A DNA stretch of 64,000 bases from CBDBIG01 sp965205845 [NCBI: bacterium]. Its GTDB lineage: Bacteria > SAR324. A program made the translations under genes and the position numbers. Positions 24,282-32,449 of this stretch are shown here, piece by piece; the stretch's first letter is position 1, and each line of letters opens with the position of its first letter. The notes under the pieces were generated by a model. It worked only from the letters and a program-made list of their open reading frames with translations, was not told the DNA's origin and made no database searches. The stretch is taken from positions 496,001 to 560,000 of the forward strand of contig CBDBIG010000005.1 in the NCBI GenBank assembly GCA_965205845.1, in the 5' to 3' direction.

Positions 24282-27200
24282 ATGGTGGCAGTAAAAAAAC
24301 CCAACCCTCCCCCCTCTACGGCAAATGGGCTTACCCCCCCCCCCAGCAAATGCAACATGCCTTTACTTGAGGAAAGCATCTTGCGGTTTTGGAAAGACAA
24401 TGCCTCTTTCGCCAAAACCTTGCAACAAAGCGAGGGCAGACCCTTGTTTACTTTTAACGAGGGACCACCCACCGCAAATGGCAAGCCTGGGTTGCACCAT
24501 GTGCTTGCGCGTACTTTTAAAGATATTTACCCACGCTACAAAACGATGCAAGGCTTTTATTGCCCGCGCAAAGCAGGCTGGGATACCCACGGCCTACCCG
24601 TGGAGCATGAGGTCGAAAAAGCACTTGGCATTTTTGACAAAAAAGAGATCGAAACCAAAATTGGTGTGGCCAAATTTACCAAACTTTGCCGTGAATCGGT
24701 CATGCGCTATATTGGTGAGTGGGAGCGCATGACCGAGCGCATGGGCTTTTGGGTTGACATGCAGCACGCATACTACACGTTGCATAACGACTATATCGAA
24801 TCGGTATGGCACTTGCTTAAGGTGATTTTTGATAAGGGGCTGATCGAACGGCAATACCGGGTGATTCCCTACGACCCCATGGTAGGGGCAACACTTTCAT
24901 CCCACGAGGTAGCCCAAGGGTACAAAGAGATAAAAGACCCCGCTGTAACCGTGCGCTTTACCTTAAAAAACCCTGGGCAAAAGGTGAGCTTTTTGGCGTG
25001 GACCACCACCCCTTGGACCCTACCTGCCAATGTGGCCTTGACGGTAAACCCTAACATTGAATACGCCGAGGTGGAATGCGAGGGTGAAAGGCTTATTTTA
25101 GCACGCACCCTGCTCCAAAACGTGTTGGGTGAGCGTCCATGGAAAGAAATCCGCCGAATGGCAGGCAAAACCCTTGAGGGTTTGTATTATGAGCGTCCTT
25201 TTAACTACCTAAGCCAAAAAGACTCAAAAGGTGAGGTCCTGGGCAAGGTGATTTTGGGGGATTTTGTGGGTGAGGAAGATGGCACGGGCGTTGTGCATAG
25301 TGCCCCTGCCTATGGCGCAGAGGATCTCGCCGCGTGCTTGCCCCATCGCTTGCCCGTACTACACGGAGTGGGTTTGGATGGCAAATTTTACCCCGCAGTC
25401 AAACCCGTAGCGGGCATGTTTTTTAAAGATGCCGATCCCATCCTCATTCAACTTCTTCAAGAAAAGGGTTTGTTGTTTCACCATGAAACCATAACACACA
25501 ACTATCCCCACGGTTGGCGAACGGGGACCCCGCTGATTTATTATGCCAAAGAGGCATGGCATATTCGGACCACCGCCATCAAAGAACGCATGGTTGAATT
25601 GAACCGCAAAATCCACTGGTACCCCTCCCACATTCGCGATGGGCGTTTTGGTAACTGGCTCGAAAACAACGTCGACTGGGCACTCTCACGCGAACGCTTT
25701 TGGGGCACCCCTTTGCCCATTTGGGAAGACGAGGACGGAAATAGCGTGTGCGTAGGCTCTCTTAAAGAACTCGAAGGTTTGTGTGGGCACTCCTTAAAAG
25801 GGGTTGATCTGCATCGTCCCGCCATTGATGCGATTTCCTTTGCCAATCCAAAAACGGGCAAACCGATGCAACGGGTGCCCGAGGTGATCGATTGCTGGTT
25901 CGATTCTGGTGCCATGTCTTATGCCCAGTGGCATTACCCTTTCGAAAACAAAGCCTTGTTCGAGCAACACTTTCCAGCCGACTATATTTGCGAGGCTATT
26001 GACCAAACCCGCGGGTGGTTTTATACCTTGCATGCCATCGCTGCCTTGGTTTCTGATAGCGTGGGTTTTCGCAATGTGGTCTGCCTAAGCCATATTGTCG
26101 ACCAGCACGGGCGCAAAATGTCGAAATCTCAAGGCAATATCATCGACCCCTATACGGTGTTTAACCAATGTGGGGCCGACCCGCTACGCTGGCATTTTTT
26201 GGCTCGGGTTTCCCCCGATGGCCAAAAGCGTATCTCAGTCAACATCGTACAAGCGGTGCTGACTGGCTTTATCAACACCTACTGGAATGCCCACGCTTTT
26301 TTCATTACCTACGCATGCATTGACAACCCCAGGCTTGATGACGAACTTCCCCCAAGCGAACTAAGCGATATGGATCGCTGGGTTTTAGCCCTGTTACAGC
26401 AAACAGTGCAAAGCAGCAGTGCCGCCTTGGATGACTATAACGCCAAAGGGGCGGGGGAGAGCATAGAATATTTTGTAGATGCGTTAAGCAACTGGTACAT
26501 TCGGCGCAACCGTCGCCGTTTTTGGAAAGCCGAAAACAATGCCGACAAACGGGCTGCTTATTACACCCTTTACACCAGCCTAAAAACCATTACTTTGCTT
26601 GTGGCACCTTTTATGCCTTTTTTAAGTGAGGCGGTGTTTCAAAACTTGGTACGTAAAGTCCAGGCAAACAGCCCCCAAAGCGTGCATATGGCCTCGTGGC
26701 CAAAGCCTGTCGAAACCTTAAAAAACCCAGGTTTGTTGGTTGAAGTTGAAGCTGTGCGCAAAGCGGTTCACCTGGGTCGCTCAGCGCGTGAGGCATCGGG
26801 TATACGCGTGCGTCAACCCTTACGGAGGCTTTTGTTGCGCTCGGCTAATCCTGCCCAAAAAGCGGCGGTGCTTAAACACCAACACCAAGTGCAAGAAGAG
26901 TTAAACGTTCAAACCATTGCGTTTTTAGACGATGATGCCCAGTTGGTCGAGCATGTGATTAAGCCCAATTTTGCGGTCCTTGGTAAGCGGTTAGGCAAGC
27001 GGATGCCCTTGTTAAAGCAGGCCTTGGCGCAGATTTCTCCACAGCAAGCGGCCTTACATACAAAAACCTTGCATGCAGGAGAAAGCATCCACATAAGCGT
27101 GGGAGACGAACTGGTGCGCTTGCAACGCGAAGATCTGGTGCTTGAGAGTCAATCGCCCCCTGGACGCAGCTGCATCGAAGATGATGGCTGGTTGGCCGCG

Positions 27201-27539
27201 CTAGACACCGAATTGGATGACCGACTGCTGCAAGAAGGATTGTTGCGCGAGGTGGTGCGTAGCGTGCAAGAGGCTCGCAAACAAGCGGGCTTACAGGTAG
27301 AGGAGCGCATTGTACTCAAAGTGGAAGGCCATGCGCAAATTGATGCACTGCTTGCAGTGCATAAGCCCAAACTGATGTACGAAACTCTGGCAGAACAGTG
27401 GGGGCAAGCAGAACAAAAATTCTTGCACAACAGTGAGCACACATTGGGCAAGGTCAAATGGAGGCTCTTTTTGCAACGCCATTCGCAGCACCCATTGGAC
27501 GAAAAAAAACACAAAAAGGGGGGGGGAAACAGCGCATAA
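24282..27539 (+). CDS. ileS: Isoleucyl-tRNA synthetase, type 2 (eukaryote-like) form
   Basis: Charges tRNA-Ile. The 1085-residue protein has the HIGH-equivalent PTANGKPGLHHVLARTFKD at about 64-82. DTHGLPVEHEVEKALG follows, then the CP1 editing domain (WTTTPWTLPANVA, EEDGTGVVHSAPAYGAED), NVDWALSRERFWGTPLPIW and KMSKS at about 613 (HGRKMSKSQGN). The C-terminal anticodon-binding region includes NWYIRRNRRRFWK. PGLHH plus the KAGWDTHGLPVE pattern and the length mark the type-2 IleS, whose members are typically less sensitive to mupirocin. The very end is lysine-rich. A tRNA-Ile gene is in the rRNA operon of this window. Confidence 0.97.
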   Translation: MVAVKKPNPPPSTANGLTPPPSKCNMPLLEESILRFWKDNASFAKTLQQSEGRPLFTFNEGPPTANGKPGLHHVLARTFKDIYPRYKTMQGFYCPRKAGWDTHGLPVEHEVEKALGIFDKKEIETKIGVAKFTKLCRESVMRYIGEWERMTERMGFWVDMQHAYYTLHNDYIESVWHLLKVIFDKGLIERQYRVIPYDPMVGATLSSHEVAQGYKEIKDPAVTVRFTLKNPGQKVSFLAWTTTPWTLPANVALTVNPNIEYAEVECEGERLILARTLLQNVLGERPWKEIRRMAGKTLEGLYYERPFNYLSQKDSKGEVLGKVILGDFVGEEDGTGVVHSAPAYGAEDLAACLPHRLPVLHGVGLDGKFYPAVKPVAGMFFKDADPILIQLLQEKGLLFHHETITHNYPHGWRTGTPLIYYAKEAWHIRTTAIKERMVELNRKIHWYPSHIRDGRFGNWLENNVDWALSRERFWGTPLPIWEDEDGNSVCVGSLKELEGLCGHSLKGVDLHRPAIDAISFANPKTGKPMQRVPEVIDCWFDSGAMSYAQWHYPFENKALFEQHFPADYICEAIDQTRGWFYTLHAIAALVSDSVGFRNVVCLSHIVDQHGRKMSKSQGNIIDPYTVFNQCGADPLRWHFLARVSPDGQKRISVNIVQAVLTGFINTYWNAHAFFITYACIDNPRLDDELPPSELSDMDRWVLALLQQTVQSSSAALDDYNAKGAGESIEYFVDALSNWYIRRNRRRFWKAENNADKRAAYYTLYTSLKTITLLVAPFMPFLSEAVFQNLVRKVQANSPQSVHMASWPKPVETLKNPGLLVEVEAVRKAVHLGRSAREASGIRVRQPLRRLLLRSANPAQKAAVLKHQHQVQEELNVQTIAFLDDDAQLVEHVIKPNFAVLGKRLGKRMPLLKQALAQISPQQAALHTKTLHAGESIHISVGDELVRLQREDLVLESQSPPGRSCIEDDGWLAALDTELDDRLLQEGLLREVVRSVQEARKQAGLQVEERIVLKVEGHAQIDALLAVHKPKLMYETLAEQWGQAEQKFLHNSEHTLGKVKWRLFLQRHSQHPLDEKKHKKGGGNSA

Positions 27540-27889
27540 CAAAGCAAGGCACGCAGCCGAACGGGCAAAGTTGAGTCTGGGCGTTTTGGCGGGGTTTTTG
27601 CCGTGGGTGCCAAAAAGCTGCGCTGATGGCCTTGGCAGACACCCCCAACCACCCTTTCGAACGCAACAAGCGCGGGCACCCCTCAATGATCTATGAGGCC
27701 ATGGTAGAAGACAGCAACCCCGGATAAGATACCCTGTGTGAACGGGCACAATGGCTTTACACTTTCGTTCACATGGCTTTACACCGTTCGCTTTGGCGTT
27801 AATTTTAGATAGCATGTTTTTTGCGTATAAAATTCAATCCCTTTATGGCAATGAATGCTTAGTGTAAAGGGACACATGCTTTGCCATTA
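27540..27889. other. Degenerate region at the left end of the second phage graveyard
   Basis: No intact gene. A short frame at 27626-27727 reads MALADTPNHPFERNKRGHP, then SMIYEAMVEDSNPG; it looks like a coding relic, possibly phage, but I do not recognise it. A dispersed-repeat copy follows. Confidence 0.4.
27745..27832 (-). repeat. Dispersed phage-derived repeat, partial copy 4
   Basis: On the minus strand it reads TACGCAAAAAACATGC, AAAATTAACGCCAAAGCGAA and GTGTAAAGCCATGTGAACG, matching the right two-thirds of the copies at 4230 and 29393. The ribosome-binding-site end is missing. Confidence 0.6.
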
Positions 27890-27968
27890 GTTGCTTTGGC
27901 GTTAATTTCAAGTGACACCTTTTTTACCTATCGATTTTACCATCAATCGCTTGCCCCCTTTGTTAGTG
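27890..27968 (-). repeat. Dispersed phage-derived repeat, copy 3
   Basis: Minus strand: AAAGGGGGCAAGCGATTG then ATG and the mini-frame MVKSIGKKGVT with TGA, then AAATTAACGCCAAAGC. It directly follows a Dam-type relic and is the inverted counterpart of the copy at 29393. Confidence 0.7.
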
Positions 27969-28400
27969 ATGCTCAGTAGAAACTTGCCTTGCCCTTTAAC
28001 CGTTGCGAGACTTTCAAAGTCTTCGCTCAACAAAAAAACCTTGCCATAGTCTTTTTCGTGCCCGTGGTGGGGTGGGTCGAGGTAGAAGGGGGTTTTTGTT
28101 GCATCGTAGCGGTTGAGCACGTCTTGGCCAAGGTTTGCACTCAAGATGCACCCTTTTCAGGGCCGCGTGGGCTTGCTTAAAGGCTTTTTAAGGGTTGCAG
28201 GTTGGGTGTTGGGGATTTTCTAGAGTAGCCAAAGTTTTTGGTTTCGCTGGCAAAAGACATTTTGTGCAGGCAATAAAAGCGTTGGGCGCGCTGGATGTCG
28301 ATCATGGTGTCTGGGTTTTGTTGTTGCAGATTTTTAAAGACGGCGTGGCTTGCCCCTAGCTCGGCTTCGTAGGCAACCTGTGCCGCGTCTTCCCTCGCTT
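27908..28400 (-). pseudogene. Dam-type DNA methyltransferase relic (minus-strand copy)
   Basis: Two blocks in the order of a D12-class methylase. First NLQQQNPDTMIDIQRAQRFY followed by CLHKMSFASETKNFG (28.23-28.36 kb), then LGQDVLNRYDATKTPFYLDP and PHHGHEKDYG with LSEDFESLATVKGQGKFLLS (27.92-28.14 kb). The DPPY catalytic motif is present as DPPH. Blocks are out of register, the N-terminus is lost, and the C-terminus is cut short, so it is inactive. It is an inverted near-copy of the relic at 28855-29392. Confidence 0.7.
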
Positions 28401-28559
28401 TTTGCTTGGCAAGCAGTGTCGGCAGGGCTGCGATGATGGCATCGCCTTGGGCCCAAACCAGTGGCCCGCCAGCGGTTTGCCCGTGCTTGGGGTGGGATGC
28501 GTGGCGTACGCCTCGATGATAGGAACGGGCACTGTCAGGATGCGCAGGGACTGGGGCTC

Positions 28560-28790
28560 GCTTGCCGTAATCTTGGGCAAAGTCGCGCAAAATGCCTGCA
28601 AAGGCGAGGCGGACCAGGGTGCTGCTCTCGTTTAAGCCAATCCGCCAAGCCACAATTTTGCCCCTCGTAAACATCCTGCAAGGCAAGCAACATGGGGCGC
28701 ACGGGCTTTTTTTGCCCTGGCCATTGGGTAAAAACATCAAAGCGGTGACCATCGCCACAGACAAGCGCCAAGGCGAAAAGGCCACAGCCA
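28560..28790 (-). pseudogene. Mu-type transposase (MuA, DDE core) relic
   Basis: In two minus-strand frames: GDGHRFDVFTQWPGQKKPVR, MLLALQDVYEG, then KIVAWRIGLNESSTLVRLAF and ILRDFAQDYG. This is the MuA integrase-core pattern, with a first acidic 'DGH.f.vf..wpG', a second 'QDvys.ki..wr....E', and a following helix. A frameshift separates the blocks and both ends are missing. It identifies the surrounding debris as Mu-like. It sits between two inverted Dam-type relics. Confidence 0.68.
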
Positions 28791-28854
28791 CAGCCGCTTC
28801 TTAAACCCTCCCCGTCAAAGGGATGGGCAAAAGCGGAACCAAAGGAGGAGAAAC

Positions 28855-29392
28855 ATACCGTGGTCGGTTTTTTTAGTCGGAAAGGTGGCAAGCGTCTGCT
28901 TGCAAAAAGGTTGGCAGGTATCATTGATGGCCGTGCCACACACATGTTATTGCGAGCCCTTTATGGGCGCAACCCAGGTGGTTTTTGCGCGACAACGCAC
29001 ACGCTTTCCGAGGTGCAAAGGGGGTATCGACGGCGAATTGGTGAACCTATTCCGGGTGCTTAAATTCCACAAGGAGGCGTTTTTGCAAAGCTTGGAGTGG
29101 GGGACTACGCACGCGAGGTATTTGAAAACCTCCAAAAACAAGACCCCGAAACTTTGACCGACATCCAGCGTGCCCAGCGCTTTTTTTGCCTGCACAAAAT
29201 GTCTTTTAACAGCGAAACCAAAAACTTTGGCCAAGACGTGCTCAACCGCTACGATGCAAAAAACACCCCCTTCTACCTCGACTTAGCCCTACCACGGGCA
29301 CGAAAACGACTACGGCAGGGTTTTTTGTTGAGCGAAGACTTTGAAAGTCTCGCAACGGTTAAAGGGCAAGGCAAGTTCTTAGATGAGCATCA
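28855..29392 (+). pseudogene. Dam-type DNA methyltransferase relic (plus-strand, most complete copy)
   Basis: Assembled over several frames it covers almost the whole protein: SRKGGKRLLAKRLAGII (SAM-binding start), then YCEPFMGATQVVFAR, KGGIDGELVNLFRVLKFHKE, and VFENLQKQDPETLTDIQRAQ with RFFCLHKMSFNSETKNFG. After NRYDAKNTPFYLDLA the DPPY motif is destroyed (YLDLALPRA). LSEDFESLATVKGQGKFL closes it. At least four frameshifts are needed. The sequence matches the minus-strand copy at 27908-28400 closely, so one duplicated the other before decay. Confidence 0.75.
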
Positions 29393-29497
29393 CTAACAAA
29401 GGAGGCAAGCGATTGATGACAAAATCGATAGGTAAAAAACATGCCATCTGAAATTAACGCCAAAGCAATGAGTGTAAAGCCATGTGAACGTTTACAT
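29393..29497 (+). repeat. Dispersed phage-derived repeat, copy 2
   Basis: AACAAAGGAGGCAAGCGATT, then ATG with mini-frame MTKSIGKKHAI and TGA, then AAATTAACGCCAAAGCAATG and GTGTAAAGCCATGTGAACG. Same structure as the copy at 4230 and inverted relative to 27890-27968. Confidence 0.7.
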
Positions 29498-29696
29498 CCT
29501 CGAAGGCTTTCGAGTCTCATAGCGTTTTAATGGACTTACCACCAAATGGCGCGGCTTTCTCCTAACAGATTGGCTGTAAAATCCATGGTTGCCCAGGTAT
29601 GTTAAAAAGCAGGTAAGTGTTTCTCCGCGTGCGGGTGGGGTGCTGTAAAAACGATAGGCCCTCGCGCCGCGTTCCCGATACTTTTTGAACAAGGGG

Positions 29697-30689
29697 CTAC
29701 TTTGTTTGTTTCCATGTATGCAAAATATCGTTTTGAGTGCCGTAGAAGATGCCATTGAGGGTGGTTTGGGTAAGGTGTATCCAGACAAAACCCGCTTGTT
29801 GATCGCGAAAGATGTGCTTAGCCTTGGAAGGTTGGACAGGGGTATTTCTTTTTAGATCGTCTGCATTGACCGAACCCGCACCGCTGGTAATGTGGATGGT
29901 GTTGGTGGGGGGATGCTGGAGATGTTCGAGCATGTGGCTATGTCCACCTAGGGTAAGGTCAAGGAAAGGGGTTGTGTTTTCCCATGCGGAGCGGGTAAGC
30001 CAGTTGGCGTCTTTGTGTTTGCCTGTCGTAAACACAGGTCTATGTCCAGCGGCAATAGTCCACGCGGCACGGTGGTGACGACGCTGTGCTGGGGGCGTAT
30101 TGCTGAGTTGGTTTTTGAGGCGCTGCCATTCGAACACACCACAATTGGTATTAAGGGCATACAAATCCAAGGGACCTGCTTTGAGTTGGTAGCGAAAGTC
30201 GAGCATGTTCCAGTGGGGGTGGAGCTGCGCATATTGTACCTGCGCAAAGGCGTTTCGATACACATCGTGATTTCCCAATAGGGCATAAACGGGAATATTT
30301 AAGCGACCATAGGTACGGGCAAAAATACGCTGCCAGTGTGCATCTTGGGTACTATCAACCCCGGAAGGGTAAAAGTTATCGCCTAGTAGCAAAAGAAAAT
30401 CACAGCCTTGGCGCTGGCACACCGCTTTGATGCGGTTTACCACCGCCAAGTGTGCGGCGTTACCGTGGCCTATGTCACCCACGGCCACCAGGCGCACCTC
30501 ATTTGCTTGCTGCAAGGGTGGGCTTGGAGCTTGCTGCCATGTAGATGTGAAAGGAAGGCAGCCCCATTGTGCCCATTGGGTGGTCGTTTTGTGTCCAACC
30601 CAAGCACCCATTAGTAAAGTGGCAATAGGTAGCAAAAGGCTTAGCGGCAGGCGAATACGCAGCCAAAAGGCTTTGAATGGGAGCATCAT
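29697..30689 (-). CDS. Membrane-anchored calcineurin-like metallophosphoesterase (acid phosphatase type)
   Basis: A 330-residue protein with one N-terminal hydrophobic segment (LPLSLLLPIATLLMGAWVG), a signal anchor or signal peptide, and an exported catalytic domain. The dimetal site is complete: VGDIGHGN, LLLGDNFYPSGV, LLGNHDVY, AAGHRPVF and LGGHSHMLEH. Order and spacing match tartrate-resistant/purple acid phosphatase-like enzymes. Substrate unknown; phosphate scavenging in the periplasm is a guess. It is a single gene between phage debris and a divergent gap, on the minus strand. Confidence 0.85.
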   Translation of the reverse strand: MMLPFKAFWLRIRLPLSLLLPIATLLMGAWVGHKTTTQWAQWGCLPFTSTWQQAPSPPLQQANEVRLVAVGDIGHGNAAHLAVVNRIKAVCQRQGCDFLLLLGDNFYPSGVDSTQDAHWQRIFARTYGRLNIPVYALLGNHDVYRNAFAQVQYAQLHPHWNMLDFRYQLKAGPLDLYALNTNCGVFEWQRLKNQLSNTPPAQRRHHRAAWTIAAGHRPVFTTGKHKDANWLTRSAWENTTPFLDLTLGGHSHMLEHLQHPPTNTIHITSGAGSVNADDLKRNTPVQPSKAKHIFRDQQAGFVWIHLTQTTLNGIFYGTQNDILHTWKQTK

Positions 30690-30936
30690 GGTGCGGGAAT
30701 ATTTCGTTTAAAAAAGGGTGTTATGAGGGCTTGTTTTACGCATGACGCAGTCGATTCGGTGCAAAAACAAACATATTGTCAAAAAGGCCAAAAAGGAAGT
30801 TGCCGTGCGAGCAAGAATCCCGCAGCAGATGCACGATTACACCAGTACACACGATGACGCCGTTCGTGTTACGAACCGATAGCCCTGATTACGGGTCCCA
30901 TGGGCCCCTGTTTTTTTTATAAGCCATGGTCAAGAT

Positions 30937-32262
30937 TTAACAAAGGTCAACCGCCCATTGGAGCCCATGTAAGGCAAAAGACAACTGGTGCTCGCGCCTT
31001 GTAAGATAAGGGTTGCAGGCGATGTGGGTGCTTTTTACTGTGGCCCGATCGGCCCATGCCAGCCAGCATTGCCCTTGGGTTCGCGTTTTGCGCACCCCAT
31101 CGGGTGGACCGGCACTACCGCTCTCGCTTAAACAAAAGTGGGTCTGCGCTTGTTGACGAAACGCCATGGCCATGGCCTCGACCATGGCAGCAGAGACGGC
31201 TTTGTGAGGAGTGCTTGCCTGCAACAGCTGTGCTTTGGCGAGATGGCTGTAGGTGAAGCGGCTTTGTTGCATAAATGCGGAAGCCCCCCCTTTGGCAGCC
31301 AAGGCCACAGTCAGCCAACCTGCGCTGCTGTTTTCGATGGTGCAAAGGGTATAAGGCAAGACCTTGGCTTTGTTGGCTAGGAGTTTGGTAGCGAGGGCAT
31401 GCCCAGCACAAAACAGTGCGGTTTGCAGCTGCTGGCAGTGCTGTTGCCATAGCATCGATTGAGGGGAGTTTGGTGGAGTATTGCCATGGGTCTCATCCAC
31501 TGGCTGCGTGCCAAGGGGACTGCTACAGTGGAGTTTGCTACAGTGCAGCGGGTTGGCTCTAAGGTGCATGGCAGCAGCAGTGGTTAGCATGCCACCTAAG
31601 GCATCCCCCGCTTGGGCAGCACAGCGAATATGGGTGCTGCTGAGGGGAAGAAACCACTGGAGCCATGGAGGCACCTTTGCCAGTGCATAACAGCTGGCCA
31701 CAAAAGATATTTTGCGCTGCCGTTGTAACCGCTCCAAGGCTGCTTGCGCTCCATTTCCATTGCGTTCTAAAATGTGCAAATGAAGATGCTGGGCCAGGTG
31801 GGATAGGTCTTCTTGGCTAAAAATGGCTTCATCGGCCATGCGCAATACCAAATCGGCACCCACCAGCCAGTGCAGTTTGGTAGCCTTGACAAGGCCATGG
31901 CGTTGCAACCATTGCACCTGCTCCCATTGGCGTACAGGCTGCTTAAAACCCAGTTCAAGTGCGTTGACCTCCCATGGGACGCACGTGCCCAATTTAAGGC
32001 TTTGGCTGGCCAACGCTGCTTCACGTGCCAAAGCACTGTGGGTGGGTTGATGCGCTTGATGCAACAACAGGCGGCACAGTTCAAAGCGCAGTTTACTGCT
32101 TGCGATGGGATTGGCTTTTGTGGGGTCGGGGTGTCGACCATTCGAAGGGATAAAAATCACCTTTTGCAATGCGGGGTTACAGCGAAGCACCCATTCTACC
32201 GCCGCCAAATGGTGAAACCCGAGGGGATTGGCGCTCACTGGCGCAAACAATGCATTGTACAT
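30937..32262 (-). CDS. Fusion of a NadD-like nucleotidyltransferase domain and a CinA/PncC-like domain
   Basis: A 441-residue protein. Residues about 1-225 resemble the adenylyltransferase fold of NadD: FAPVSANPLGFHHLAAVEWV at the start, IFIPSNGRHPDP, LHWLVGADLVLRM, and the closing LSSTHIR (SSTxIR). The first His of the usual HxGH is replaced (GFHH for HLGH). Residues about 280-441 match the C-terminal CinA domain (nicotinamide-nucleotide amidase): CTIENSSAGWLTVALAAKGG, SRFTYSHLAKAQLL, VSAAMVEAMAMAF and SGSAGPPDGV. The ESCTGG and TGIAGP motifs are altered. Both domains point to NAD turnover, but altered motifs leave activity uncertain. The gene is alone on its strand. Confidence 0.7.
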   Translation of the reverse strand: MYNALFAPVSANPLGFHHLAAVEWVLRCNPALQKVIFIPSNGRHPDPTKANPIASSKLRFELCRLLLHQAHQPTHSALAREAALASQSLKLGTCVPWEVNALELGFKQPVRQWEQVQWLQRHGLVKATKLHWLVGADLVLRMADEAIFSQEDLSHLAQHLHLHILERNGNGAQAALERLQRQRKISFVASCYALAKVPPWLQWFLPLSSTHIRCAAQAGDALGGMLTTAAAMHLRANPLHCSKLHCSSPLGTQPVDETHGNTPPNSPQSMLWQQHCQQLQTALFCAGHALATKLLANKAKVLPYTLCTIENSSAGWLTVALAAKGGASAFMQQSRFTYSHLAKAQLLQASTPHKAVSAAMVEAMAMAFRQQAQTHFCLSESGSAGPPDGVRKTRTQGQCWLAWADRATVKSTHIACNPYLTRREHQLSFALHGLQWAVDLC

Positions 32263-32449
32263 CGTATAAGTGATGAGAAGTTTTTTGCTTCGAAAAATTT
32301 ATTATGCATGGCGGTCAAGCGGCAAAGCCCGTGCTGCCAATGCGGAGTGTTTGTGCTGCCCGCATGTTTGTGTTGCCCGCAGATTGTTGTTTTTCAGGGC
32401 ATTTTTAAGCATGCTGTAATGGATGGTTGCTTTGAGGTCGGTTGCCAAC

